DNA of 8,427 nucleotides from Candidatus Mesolinea sp. UBA5823 (GTDB lineage: Bacteria; Chloroflexota; Anaerolineae; Anaerolineales; Anaerolineaceae): assembly GCA_002417685.1 (NCBI GenBank), contig DICP01000091.1, positions 1,779 through 10,205 of the forward strand. Reading direction: 5' to 3'. Positions within the stretch are counted from its first letter, which is position 1; every line of letters starts with the position of its first letter. The notes under the pieces are model-generated. The model had not been told where the DNA came from and did no database searches. It saw only the letters and a program-made list of their open reading frames with translations. Shown piece by piece: positions 1 through 7,189 of the stretch. Both the position numbers and the translations under genes were made by a program.

Positions 1-1014
1 ACGGTAGAACTGGTCGAGGCTGAGGTTGGCTAAGTGTTCTGGGAAGAGCATTTGCACGATGGGGAAGGCGAACTGCCAGAAAGCTTCCGAGCGGCCGATA
101 AGGTTCTCCCAGAAACGCGATTGGGACTCATGCACGGCTAAGGAAGTAGGACGTCCTAAGCTGGTGTTGCGGTACTTGGGATCTAAACCCTGATCGTAAA
201 GCGCATGACCAGCTTCGTGCATAGTGCTGAAGAGGGAGGACATGCCGTCTGTCTCTAGATAGCGCGTGGTGATGCGCACATCGCCATAGCCAAAGCTGGT
301 GGTAAACGGGTGAGGAGCCAGATCCATGCGTCCGCGGTTCCAGTCATACCCCATGCGCGTAGCTATAAAGCGTCCAAATTTCTCTTGAGAATCAAAGTCA
401 TATTTCTGCCTGATAAAGCTGTTATCGACCTGCTCGGCTTGTGCGATCCGCTGGAGGAGTTCCACCTGCTTGGGGAGCAAGGCATCGAAAATGGCTTTCA
501 CCTCGGCTGTTTTCATCCCGGGTTCATATTCCATCAAAAGAGGGTCATATGGGTGGTCATAAGGCTTGAAAAGCTCAGCTTGTTCCCGGCGCATTTCGAC
601 GATGCGGGTCAGGTGCGGAGCAAAGCTAGCAAAGTCATTATTCTGGCGAGCTTGGACCCAAACTTCGTGGGCTTGCGATGTGACCATAACAAACTCAATC
701 AATTTCTCGCGGGGGATGCGAGAAATATGCTCAAAATCACGTTTGGCTACCTTGATTTCCCGCGCAAGGTCATCATCTGCATTGATGTCTGGAATCTCAC
801 TGGCGAGATCTTCGATCAGTGTGCCTAATTGGGGAGAGGTCGCGCGATCATACATTATGCCAGCAACGAGAGCAGCTTGTGCGCTGCGGTCTTCCATTCC
901 ACCGCGGGGCATATTGACCTGTTGGTCCCAATCGAGCAGAGCTTGGATACCACCGAGATTAGCTAATTCCGCAGTCAGGCGGCGAAGTTGATTTAGTTTT
1001 TCTTCTGTGCTCAT
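1..1014 (-). CDS. M32 family metallocarboxypeptidase (carboxypeptidase Taq type), C-terminus cut by window edge
   Basis: Cytosolic zinc carboxypeptidase that removes C-terminal residues from peptides. I translated 338 uninterrupted codons from the ATG at 1012-1014 to the left edge; no stop is reached. The family is about 500 residues long, so roughly the last third is missing. The zinc motif HEAGH is at residues 266-270, followed by HESQSRFWEN at 295-304, whose Glu296 is the expected third metal ligand; Glu267 is the expected catalytic base. The family signatures HPF (235-237) and DVRITTR (245-251) are also present. This order and spacing are diagnostic of M32 rather than other HEXXH peptidases. 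The start is supported by AGGATA at 1018-1023 and by the helical N-terminus beginning MSTEEKLNQLRRL. It lies 18 bases after the dehydrogenase stop, so it is probably cotranscribed as the last visible gene of that unit. No signal peptide is seen. The metal and the preferred substrate cannot be read from the sequence. Confidence 0.95.
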   Translation of the reverse strand, partial: MSTEEKLNQLRRLTAELANLGGIQALLDWDQQVNMPRGGMEDRSAQAALVAGIMYDRATSPQLGTLIEDLASEIPDINADDDLAREIKVAKRDFEHISRIPREKLIEFVMVTSQAHEVWVQARQNNDFASFAPHLTRIVEMRREQAELFKPYDHPYDPLLMEYEPGMKTAEVKAIFDALLPKQVELLQRIAQAEQVDNSFIRQKYDFDSQEKFGRFIATRMGYDWNRGRMDLAPHPFTTSFGYGDVRITTRYLETDGMSSLFSTMHEAGHALYDQGLDPKYRNTSLGRPTSLAVHESQSRFWENLIGRSEAFWQFAFPIVQMLFPEHLANLSLDQFYR

Positions 1015-1017
1015 GAT

Positions 1018-1023
1018 TATCCT
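1018..1023 (-). promoter_or_regulatory. Ribosome binding site of the M32 peptidase gene
   Basis: Read on the minus strand this is AGGATA, three bases before the ATG at 1014. It fills most of the 18-base gap after the preceding stop codon and supports that start. The short gap leaves little room for a separate promoter. Confidence 0.6.
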
Positions 1024-1032
1024 ATTGAGTTA

Positions 1033-1971
1033 TTAGCAAATTTTCCAACGAAGAGGTTTACCATCGAGTGCATTCAGTACCTCGGTCGAAATATCGACCG
1101 CGGCGCGGCATTGAGCTTCTTTGGTCTGAGCGCCAATATGAGGCGTAGCAATAACCCTGGGGTGCTTTACTAAGTCCCAAGTAATTGGGGGCTCTTTCTC
1201 ATACACATCCAGAGCTGCGCCGCGGACTTTGCCGCTTTCCAGTGCACGCAACAGAGCCTCTTCGTCCACAAGTCCGCCACGGGCTGCATCTACCAAAAAG
1301 ACGCCATCTTTCATTTTAGCAAAAGCCTTATCACTGATAAAGTGATGATTTTGCTCTTTGTAGGGTGCATGGATACTGATCATATCCGAGCGGCTCAAAA
1401 GTTCATCGAAGCTTACACATTCGGCACCTTGGGCAATGATATTGGCTTGATCTCGGAAGGGGTCGAATGCTAAAACGTTCATCCCCAAAGCTTGGGCGTA
1501 TTTTCCAACGGTTGAGCCGATATTGCCAAAACCAATGATCCCGAGAGTTTTACCAAAAAGTTCTGCGCCGTTAAATTCCTTCTTGAGCCACTGACCAGCC
1601 TTCATACTCGCATCCGCGCGGGGGATCTCCCTCACGAGCGCGAACATAAAGCCCAATGTTAATTCGGCAACTGCTTGGGTGGTGGCGACAGCAGCATTAA
1701 CCACAGAAATCTGGAGGGCTTGGGCTGCCTTGAGGTCAATATTATCCACACCGACGCCCATTCGCCCGATAACTTTCAGTTTTTTCGCGGCAGCAATGAC
1801 TTCAGCGGTCATTTTGGTGCGCCCGCGGATGATGACTGCGTCATATTCTGGGATGATCTGCAGTAGCTCAGCTGCTTCGATACCTTTCTTATCGTCTACG
1901 ATGCATTCTTGAGTGAGGATTTCCTTGCCGGCGCTTTCTATGCCATCAGTGATCAATATTTTCCAAGTCAT
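1033..1971 (-). CDS. serA: D-3-phosphoglycerate dehydrogenase-type D-2-hydroxyacid dehydrogenase, short form without ACT domain
   Basis: NAD-dependent D-2-hydroxyacid dehydrogenase, 312 residues. The closest fit is phosphoglycerate dehydrogenase, which oxidises 3-phosphoglycerate to 3-phosphohydroxypyruvate in the first step of serine synthesis. The N-terminal part of the substrate domain carries GRMGVGVDNID (69-79), typical of SerA-like enzymes. The Rossmann motif GFGNIG is at 147-152, and Asp170 in the following AFDP suits NAD rather than NADP. The expected catalytic residues are Arg231 (AARGG), Glu260 (YEKEP) and His278 (TPHIGAQT). The protein stops directly after the catalytic fold, so the C-terminal ACT or ASB regulatory domains of long SerA forms are absent and serine feedback through them is not expected. 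The ATG is preceded by a strong AGGAGA. The gene lies 32 bases after selB. Related hydroxypyruvate, glyoxylate or other 2-hydroxyacid dehydrogenases share these motifs, so the fold is certain and the substrate less so. Confidence 0.85.
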   Translation of the reverse strand: MTWKILITDGIESAGKEILTQECIVDDKKGIEAAELLQIIPEYDAVIIRGRTKMTAEVIAAAKKLKVIGRMGVGVDNIDLKAAQALQISVVNAAVATTQAVAELTLGFMFALVREIPRADASMKAGQWLKKEFNGAELFGKTLGIIGFGNIGSTVGKYAQALGMNVLAFDPFRDQANIIAQGAECVSFDELLSRSDMISIHAPYKEQNHHFISDKAFAKMKDGVFLVDAARGGLVDEEALLRALESGKVRGAALDVYEKEPPITWDLVKHPRVIATPHIGAQTKEAQCRAAVDISTEVLNALDGKPLRWKIC

Positions 1972-1976
1972 GTTTC

Positions 1977-1982
1977 TCTCCT
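1977..1982 (-). promoter_or_regulatory. Ribosome binding site of the serA-like gene
   Basis: Minus-strand AGGAGA, five bases before the ATG at 1971. It is the best Shine-Dalgarno match in the window and fixes the start of the dehydrogenase within the 32-base gap after selB. Confidence 0.75.
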
Positions 1983-2003
1983 ATTCTTGAAATTTTTATG
2001 CGC

Positions 2004-3899
2004 TTATTTTATCCGATTTAGAACTCTTGCATCGCCTTTTCGTTTGGTGACGCCTTTTTCATCCAGATATTCCAAGACCGCTACGGCGTATTTTCGGCTG
2101 GTCTGAAAGTGATCGCGAAACTCAGCCAAAGTTAGCATGCCGTGCTCCTGCAGGTAGGACTGCACCCAGGCGCTCATTTCCGCCAAGGCGGCAGGGGTAA
2201 ATACAATTTGCTCTGAAACCTGGACGAGATCTTGATGAGCAATCATCCCTTGGAGTAATTCCTCGCCAACAAGTGCCTTGGCTTCTGTAACGTCCGGAGG
2301 TGTGTATGGCGCAGCTTTGAATTTTTCGAGTAGTATGTCTGCCTGTGCTTGCTGTGAAGGTGTAAAACTGATGGTATCGCCAGCCTTGGCTATCAGTGCC
2401 CCGTGCTCCTCGATCAGGTTTGTGTTTATTAATCGGCTCAAAACTGCATCAAAAGCAGCCTGGGTGAGTTCGAGCTGGCTGCGTAAGGCTTCTCGTGCCA
2501 TCCCAAGGTGGAGCGGATGCGCTTGGTGATAAGCCTGCAAAGTTTGCAGTATTGTTTGTTCCAACTTTTCCCAATTGGAGGTCGTGATGATCAGGCTTTT
2601 TTGCGGATTCGAGTCTGGCTTTAGGACAATAATTTGGCTGTTCTGCACGAGTTCTTGCAAAAGGGCGAGAGTCTGATTTTCTTCAAAACCGATTTTTTGC
2701 TGGAGGTCAGCCACCGTGCTGACTACTAATCCGGTGAGAGTCTGAAGGAGAATCTCAGCGGGATTCCCTTTGCGCAATCCCTGGAGTTCCTGTAGCACTG
2801 CGGCATTGAAGCGGCGGTGCAACTTTGCCGGGTGTGCATCCAATACAATTCCGCCGCCTAATGTTTCTGAGGGCGAAGGCAAGCGCAAGATGTAACGGTC
2901 TCCGCGCACTGCCACGATAGGAGATGCTAATCTCAATTGTAAAAAACCTTCTTCGCCTGGTTCAAGGCGGTTGGCACCGAGCAAACGGGCTTGTGCGACT
3001 GTTTCGGAGGCACCGATGAAGAGCTTTACCTCGGTGTTGTGCTCAAAACTAGCGGATAAGCTAGGGAGATAGCGAAAGGAAACATCGAGCAGCTGGGTCG
3101 GCTTATAGCTTCCCGGTAGAGCAATGACGTCCCCACGGGTAATTTGGCTTTTATCAATACCGCTAAGGTTTAACGCTGTGCGTGTGCCGGGATGAGATTG
3201 CATTTGCTTTTGATTGTGATTTTGGATGCCACGGATTCGAGCATGCAAACCTGCTGGCAGGCAAACAACTTCCTCTCCTAAAGAGAAAGTACCATCTAAT
3301 AGAGTGCCGGTGACGATCGTGCCGAAGCCTGTCAGGCTGAACACGCGGTCAATAGGCAGGCGTGGCCGTCCGTAATCTGATTTGACCGGCGTCTCCTCCA
3401 GAACCCGCTCCATTGTTTGGATGAGGTCCTGCAAGCCAGCGCCAGTCTTAGCCGAAACTTTAACCAAGGGTGCGTCGCTCAAACTTGTATCATGCACCAG
3501 CTCACGTGCTTCCAGTTCCACCAGCTCCAGCCATTCTGGATCATTGATTAGGTCGGTTTTGGTGATAACGATAATGCCTTTTTGGATCTGGAGTAGATCG
3601 AGGATAGCTAAATGTTCTCTCGTCTGCGCGGAAACGCCTTCATCGGCAGCAATTACCAGCAGCACAGCGTCAATCCCGCCAATACCAGCCAGCATGTTGC
3701 CGATGAAATCGCGATGACCAGGTGTATCCACAATGCCGATTTGTTCTCCATTTGGCAGTTGAAGAGCAGCAAAGCCAAGTTCTATTGTCATTTCCCGCTC
3801 GATTTCCTCTTTGAGGCGATCGGGATGCACTCCTGTAAGGGCTTTAATCAACGTGGATTTGCCGTGATCAACGTGGCCGGCAGTCCCAACGATGTGCAC
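2004..3899 (-). CDS. selB: Selenocysteine-specific translation elongation factor SelB
   Basis: Cytosolic GTPase that carries Sec-tRNA(Sec) to the ribosome at UGA codons marked by a downstream SECIS hairpin. It has 631 residues, close to typical bacterial SelB. The GTPase domain has all motifs: G1 AGHVDHGKST (7-16), G2 with Thr38 in EMTIELGFA, G3 DTPGH (58-62), G4 TKTD (113-116; SelB commonly has TKxD rather than NKxD) and G5 SAKTG (149-153). EF-Tu-like beta-barrel domains follow (about 175-350; GFGTIVTGTLLDG at 191-203). The long C-terminal region (about 360-631) fits tandem winged helices that bind SECIS RNA, ending in SRKYAVAVLEYLDEKGVTKR (601-620), characteristic of the last SelB winged helix. 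The start is GTG at 3897-3899, because the glycine-rich P-loop strand begins immediately. It lies four bases after the coiled-coil gene with no good Shine-Dalgarno, so translation is probably coupled. No selA, selD or tRNA-Sec gene is visible here. Confidence 0.97.
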   Translation of the reverse strand: MHIVGTAGHVDHGKSTLIKALTGVHPDRLKEEIEREMTIELGFAALQLPNGEQIGIVDTPGHRDFIGNMLAGIGGIDAVLLVIAADEGVSAQTREHLAILDLLQIQKGIIVITKTDLINDPEWLELVELEARELVHDTSLSDAPLVKVSAKTGAGLQDLIQTMERVLEETPVKSDYGRPRLPIDRVFSLTGFGTIVTGTLLDGTFSLGEEVVCLPAGLHARIRGIQNHNQKQMQSHPGTRTALNLSGIDKSQITRGDVIALPGSYKPTQLLDVSFRYLPSLSASFEHNTEVKLFIGASETVAQARLLGANRLEPGEEGFLQLRLASPIVAVRGDRYILRLPSPSETLGGGIVLDAHPAKLHRRFNAAVLQELQGLRKGNPAEILLQTLTGLVVSTVADLQQKIGFEENQTLALLQELVQNSQIIVLKPDSNPQKSLIITTSNWEKLEQTILQTLQAYHQAHPLHLGMAREALRSQLELTQAAFDAVLSRLINTNLIEEHGALIAKAGDTISFTPSQQAQADILLEKFKAAPYTPPDVTEAKALVGEELLQGMIAHQDLVQVSEQIVFTPAALAEMSAWVQSYLQEHGMLTLAEFRDHFQTSRKYAVAVLEYLDEKGVTKRKGDARVLNRIK

Positions 3900-3903
3900 G
3901 GTT

Positions 3904-5097
3904 TTACCGAGCTTTCTTCTCCGCTAAGGGAGCTAAGGATTGAATGGATTCCTGATAAGCCGTTAGAACAGATTGAACATGCTGGAAGGTCTCATTAGCG
4001 AGCCTGCTTAGATCTTCTTGGAGATTGGCAGTGTTATCGGTAAGCGCTTCAATTTGCTCTTGCGCCTGAGTTATGTGCTGATTAATGCTGCGGGTTTGCT
4101 CTTCTTGGGCCAAGAGGTAGTTGCTCCAGCGCTTGACGTCATCGGATTTAAAAGTGCTCCATTCTTGGCGGAAGCGTTCGTCACTCAGGCGTTGCATTTC
4201 GCTGATTTCGGTGATACGCCGTTCGAAGCGTTGGGTAACTTCATCAACACTGGCAATAGCTTTATCCACAGCGGCTTTGGCTTTCTCCAAATCTTCTACC
4301 TGGCTGGAAATATTAATGTTGATCTTCTCGATTTCTTCAAAACTTTTTTCCCAGGTTTTGAAGACTTTTTCTTTTTCGAGCAAGGAGTTATTGACCTTAT
4401 CCATGAAGACAGCCTGGGCTTCCTTGCGGTCTCTTTCGTAGGTCATCAGCTCTGTGATGCGGGTATCAAATGTTTTGAAACTATCACTGAAGCTATCAAA
4501 GCGGCCGCGTGTCTCTTCTAAGCGTTTGCGCAATGAAACCACTTCGCCTTGAAGGTCGGTGATCACTTTGCCCTGCTGGCGGAAATTTTCTTCCAAGAGA
4601 TGCAGCGAGCGGCGGTAATCGTCATCAAAGCGGGTGGCTTCTGCTATCTTCCCTTTTAATTCTTCAATCTGGCGGGCAAGACGGGCGTCTTCCACTTTGT
4701 AAGTCTTCAGTTCATTACGAATCGGTTCAAATTGCTCAGTGAATGGATAAAGTTCACTCACAGAGCGGCGGATAGCTTCAATTTCCAGTTTCAGGCGCTT
4801 GACTGACTCATTGAGATTTACGTCAGCCCTTTCGTTAACATCGCGAATTTGCTTGGTCAAGTCGTTATTCAGACGTTCAATGCGGTTTTCGTATTTATCA
4901 AAGCTGGCAATTTGTGATGTAAGCTTGACGATTTCTGTTTCCATCTCTTTGAGTTGTTTCCGCAAGGCAATATTTTCTCCTTCTAAAACAGTCAGACGAT
5001 TTTGCAGGGAGGCTAAGTTATTTTTATCGTTGCGCCGTTCATTATCCAGCCATTCGATTCGCTTCTCGAGTTGTTCTAATACGCTAATTTCATCCAT
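3904..5097 (-). CDS. Coiled-coil protein of unknown function, encoded immediately upstream of selB
   Basis: I do not recognise a named family. The 397 residues are highly charged, rich in Glu, Lys, Arg and Gln, with hydrophobic residues in heptad-like spacing over almost the whole length. This predicts a long, mostly alpha-helical coiled coil, probably oligomeric. There is no cysteine, and only three prolines: Pro118 and Pro125 lie close together and probably mark a hinge between an N-terminal coil (about 5-115) and a longer C-terminal one (about 130-385); Pro390 is at the tail. No signal peptide, membrane segment or nucleotide-binding motif is visible, so it is probably cytoplasmic and structural or an adaptor. 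SMC, RmuC or tropomyosin-like database matches would be expected from composition alone and should not be read as function. The ATG has AGGTGA just upstream, and a candidate promoter sits in the gap before it. The stop is four bases from the selB start, so the two are very probably cotranscribed. Confidence 0.85.
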   Translation of the reverse strand: MDEISVLEQLEKRIEWLDNERRNDKNNLASLQNRLTVLEGENIALRKQLKEMETEIVKLTSQIASFDKYENRIERLNNDLTKQIRDVNERADVNLNESVKRLKLEIEAIRRSVSELYPFTEQFEPIRNELKTYKVEDARLARQIEELKGKIAEATRFDDDYRRSLHLLEENFRQQGKVITDLQGEVVSLRKRLEETRGRFDSFSDSFKTFDTRITELMTYERDRKEAQAVFMDKVNNSLLEKEKVFKTWEKSFEEIEKININISSQVEDLEKAKAAVDKAIASVDEVTQRFERRITEISEMQRLSDERFRQEWSTFKSDDVKRWSNYLLAQEEQTRSINQHITQAQEQIEALTDNTANLQEDLSRLANETFQHVQSVLTAYQESIQSLAPLAEKKAR

Positions 5098-5100
5098 TTT

Positions 5101-5106
5101 TCACCT
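5101..5106 (-). promoter_or_regulatory. Ribosome binding site of the coiled-coil gene
   Basis: Minus-strand AGGTGA, four bases from the ATG when the AGGTG core is used. It supports the chosen start; there is no better upstream in-frame start before the 80-base gap. Confidence 0.6.
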
Positions 5107-5138
5107 AACTATCACCATCTGTATGGTTCAATATAACG

Positions 5139-5144
5139 ATTATA
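5139..5144 (-). promoter_or_regulatory. Candidate -10 box for the coiled-coil/selB/serA/peptidase unit
   Basis: On the minus strand this reads TATAAT, a perfect sigma-70-type -10 hexamer, about 42 bases before the ATG of the coiled-coil gene, within the only sizeable intergenic gap (5098-5177). The surrounding gap is AT-rich. No convincing -35 lies 16-18 bases upstream (AAATAC at 17); TGCAAA at 5165-5170 would need a 20-base spacer. No extended -10 TG is present. If real, transcription would start near 5132, leaving a leader of about 35 bases. Readthrough from the membrane-protein operon is also possible because no clear terminator is seen between them. Confidence 0.4.
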
Positions 5145-5177
5145 CCTATAAATTATTCTGAGTATTTGCACTTCGCT

Positions 5178-6593
5178 TTACGGCATGGATAAATGCGTGA
5201 ATGGCGCAAGAATCTCCATTATGCTCGGTAAGATCGCTTGAGGGGCTGTAGCTATGGTTAACATCAAGATAAGCACTAAAATTATGGGTACCACAAGTTT
5301 TGCAGGTTCTTTCTGGGGAGTTGGAGATATGTTATTGCTCTCGTTGCGGATAAACAAGCTAAACAAGCGCAAAATGGCAACCAGCATTCCCAACCCGCCT
5401 ATTATGATGAAAGGTATGGTTTCAGGAGCGTTTTGGGATGCAAGCAGCCAAAGCATTTGCTTCTGTGGGAATAGTGGCAGCAATGGAAAGCCCAGTAATG
5501 AGAGCATGCTGACCAAGATGCTCATGCTCAGCAGCGGGAATGTATGGTAAAGCCCAGATAGTGAGCCCTGCTCAAAACTAGCTTCCGGCTGTAGTTGCCT
5601 TATTCCGGAAAGTGCCCAACCCCAAAGGAAATAACTGAGTACTCTAGGTAAAAGGAGCATAGCTAAGTATGGAAGCCCTCCTTGAGGGGCAAGGCTGATC
5701 GCGAGCAACGAGTAACCCGTCTCCATTATGATGAGATATCCAAAATGGCGAGCAAGGTTCAGTTGTAATGTCGCAGCCAAGCCGCCAAAGGTAATCATGA
5801 TCACGCCTAACCAACGTAAACTGGTATAAACCTGTGGTAAATTGCGCAGCCAAGCATATTGATCTAAAAAAGTGAGTAAAAATACAGAAAGTGCTGTCTG
5901 CATGATCGCGAGAAGGAAGCTCACTGCCCACGGAGCACTGCTCTGGCTGATCATTGGTATCCAAGAGTGAAAAGGAAAAGCTCCGATCCAAAGGGCAAAG
6001 CCAAACAAGAGCATGATGCTAGCACGCACAAGTAAAGGGCTGGCAGCTGGCACTGCGCTTATACCAGAAAGCATCCAGCCGGTAAGTAAAATGAGCGCTA
6101 AAGCCAAGGTTTCGAAAACGATATATCGCAGCAAGCCTTGGTCAGTCTTTTTTCCGCGGGGAGAAAGCAGCGGCACGCTGAGCAACGCAATCAGCTCGAT
6201 TAACAATGCAGCATAAAGAAAAGGGATTACAGAAAGCACAGTTACCCATAAAGCTGTTATCACCAATGAAAGCGCGTTGAACCAGATGCTCACCTTGAAA
6301 ACGCTATTACCCAGGTTCCAGAGAAGCGTGATTGCATACAACAAAGCTACCATCGTTAAGCTTCCACCAGTAATCTGCAAGGTGCGGTTAAGGATCACCA
6401 AATTACTTGGAATTTCAATACGTTGGTCGGGGAGCACAAACGCTAAATCTTTAGGAAATATGAATGCCAGAACCACTAAACCAAGCGTAAAAATACAAGT
6501 GAGGATGCTTGAGAGCCTGGGTTTATTATGCAAGAGTGCCAAGAGGCCTGCAAAACCTATGGGAATGACAATCCAAATTAAAGGTGTGCTCAT
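5178..6593 (-). CDS. NuoN-like antiporter-type membrane subunit (complex I/hydrogenase/Mrp superfamily), divergent
   Basis: Integral membrane protein of 471 residues with about 13-14 hydrophobic helices, in the range of NuoN/NuoM/MrpD subunits that form proton channels in complex I and relatives. The family core is recognisable as FPFHSWIP (206-213), corresponding to the PFHxWxP segment of NuoN. Glu133 in LIELIALLS matches the conserved glutamate of TM5. A HFGYLIIMETGYSLL segment (283-297) corresponds to the SHxGYxxLG region, and GFPLLPLFPQKQMLWLL (368-384) to the GxPxxxGFxxK region. Compared with E. coli NuoN as I remember it, the TM7 lysine seven residues before the histidine is Trp202, and the TM8 lysine 23 residues after it is Gln232. 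Both are classical proton-path residues, so pumping may be altered or lost. The ATG overlaps the preceding stop (ATGA) and has only a weak Shine-Dalgarno, so translation is probably coupled. The family is secure; NuoN as opposed to another paralogue is a best guess. Confidence 0.8.
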   Translation of the reverse strand: MSTPLIWIVIPIGFAGLLALLHNKPRLSSILTCIFTLGLVVLAFIFPKDLAFVLPDQRIEIPSNLVILNRTLQITGGSLTMVALLYAITLLWNLGNSVFKVSIWFNALSLVITALWVTVLSVIPFLYAALLIELIALLSVPLLSPRGKKTDQGLLRYIVFETLALALILLTGWMLSGISAVPAASPLLVRASIMLLFGFALWIGAFPFHSWIPMISQSSAPWAVSFLLAIMQTALSVFLLTFLDQYAWLRNLPQVYTSLRWLGVIMITFGGLAATLQLNLARHFGYLIIMETGYSLLAISLAPQGGLPYLAMLLLPRVLSYFLWGWALSGIRQLQPEASFEQGSLSGLYHTFPLLSMSILVSMLSLLGFPLLPLFPQKQMLWLLASQNAPETIPFIIIGGLGMLVAILRLFSLFIRNESNNISPTPQKEPAKLVVPIILVLILMLTIATAPQAILPSIMEILAPFTHLSMP

Positions 6594-7189
6594 GGCTGCT
6601 CGATTTCCGCATCTTTGACCAGGAAATAAGCTCCAACCAACGCTAATCCGAGGTTGATGCCGGCGAAAAGGGCTTCCAACAGTAAAGAAAGCTCTAAGGC
6701 AGCGTAAAGCAGTTCAAAACCGGAAAGGAAAGTGAGCAAACCCAGAATTATATAGAATGGCTCCGAGATCATGCTCACTTGCAGCAAACCTAAGAGCATC
6801 GTGCCCACTGCAGCAAGCAGCAAGGGTTGATTGCCCTCCATCAAAAACAAGCTTTGAATTTGCGGCAGGAAGACAATAGTGAAGACGATCATGAAAAGAC
6901 CAGCTAACAAGCGGAAAATCTGTCCGCTGCTGAGGCGTTGCGGAGCTTTCAGGGTATAGAATTCTCCTACCGAGGCTAAGGTGATGTAGAGCACCAATGT
7001 ATCCATCCAACCAACGATGAGCTTAATCGCGGCGAGTGTTGGTGGTCGCACTAAGGTGAGCAACAGGAACATACCCAGGTATTGCGCCGCTAAAGCAATC
7101 AAGTTTACCAGCCATTGCCTCCGGGTGAGGTTAACCTCTGCTGCCAAAAGCATCAGACCAGCTGGAATAAAGAGCCAGGAGATGTTCAT
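6590..7189 (-). CDS. HyfE/NuoK-like small membrane subunit
   Basis: A 199-residue, very hydrophobic protein with about six or seven membrane helices (roughly 5-19, 26-48, 56-75, 92-110, 120-138, 143-165 and 167-191). Size, topology and C-terminal pattern resemble HyfE, the small membrane subunit of hydrogenase-4-type complexes whose C-terminal half is related to NuoK. GFELLYAA (157-164) parallels the NuoK GLExMxNA segment, and LEALFAGINLGLALVGAYFL (171-190) parallels the AEAAIGLAL helix. Membrane-embedded acids Glu159, Glu166 and Glu172, and Lys56, are candidates for the proton-path residues of that family. The start at 7187-7189 is chosen because it overlaps the upstream TGA as ATGA and gives a hydrophobic N-terminus (MNISWLFIPAG); a longer reading from 7249 adds 21 non-hydrophobic residues inside the upstream gene. 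GGGAG lies about ten bases upstream. Its stop overlaps the next gene in the same way. The assignment is from pattern resemblance only. Confidence 0.7.
   Translation of the reverse strand: MNISWLFIPAGLMLLAAEVNLTRRQWLVNLIALAAQYLGMFLLLTLVRPPTLAAIKLIVGWMDTLVLYITLASVGEFYTLKAPQRLSSGQIFRLLAGLFMIVFTIVFLPQIQSLFLMEGNQPLLLAAVGTMLLGLLQVSMISEPFYIILGLLTFLSGFELLYAALELSLLLEALFAGINLGLALVGAYFLVKDAEIEQP

Noticed and set aside
310..991. Two plus-strand open frames at 310-828 and 566-991
   Set aside because: They lie antisense to the M32 peptidase gene, whose minus-strand translation has clear HEAGH and HES motifs; the plus-strand products look like no protein family.
3612..4521. Plus-strand frames over the selB and coiled-coil genes
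   Set aside because: They are antisense shadows; the minus-strand products have all SelB motifs and a consistent coiled-coil pattern.
5114..5127. Small inverted repeat ACCAT-CTGT-ATGGT in the leader of the coiled-coil gene
   Set aside because: A five-base stem with no U-tract or conserved features is expected by chance; not called as a terminator, operator or riboswitch.
5644..5991. Minus-strand frame of 115 codons inside the NuoN-like gene
   Set aside because: It is an out-of-frame shadow of the membrane protein on the same strand, with no ribosome binding site or recognisable motif.
7186..7188. TGA stops of the membrane genes as possible selenocysteine codons, given the presence of SelB
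   Set aside because: Both TGAs form ATGA overlaps with recognisable downstream genes, and the encoded proteins are already complete at their C-termini.
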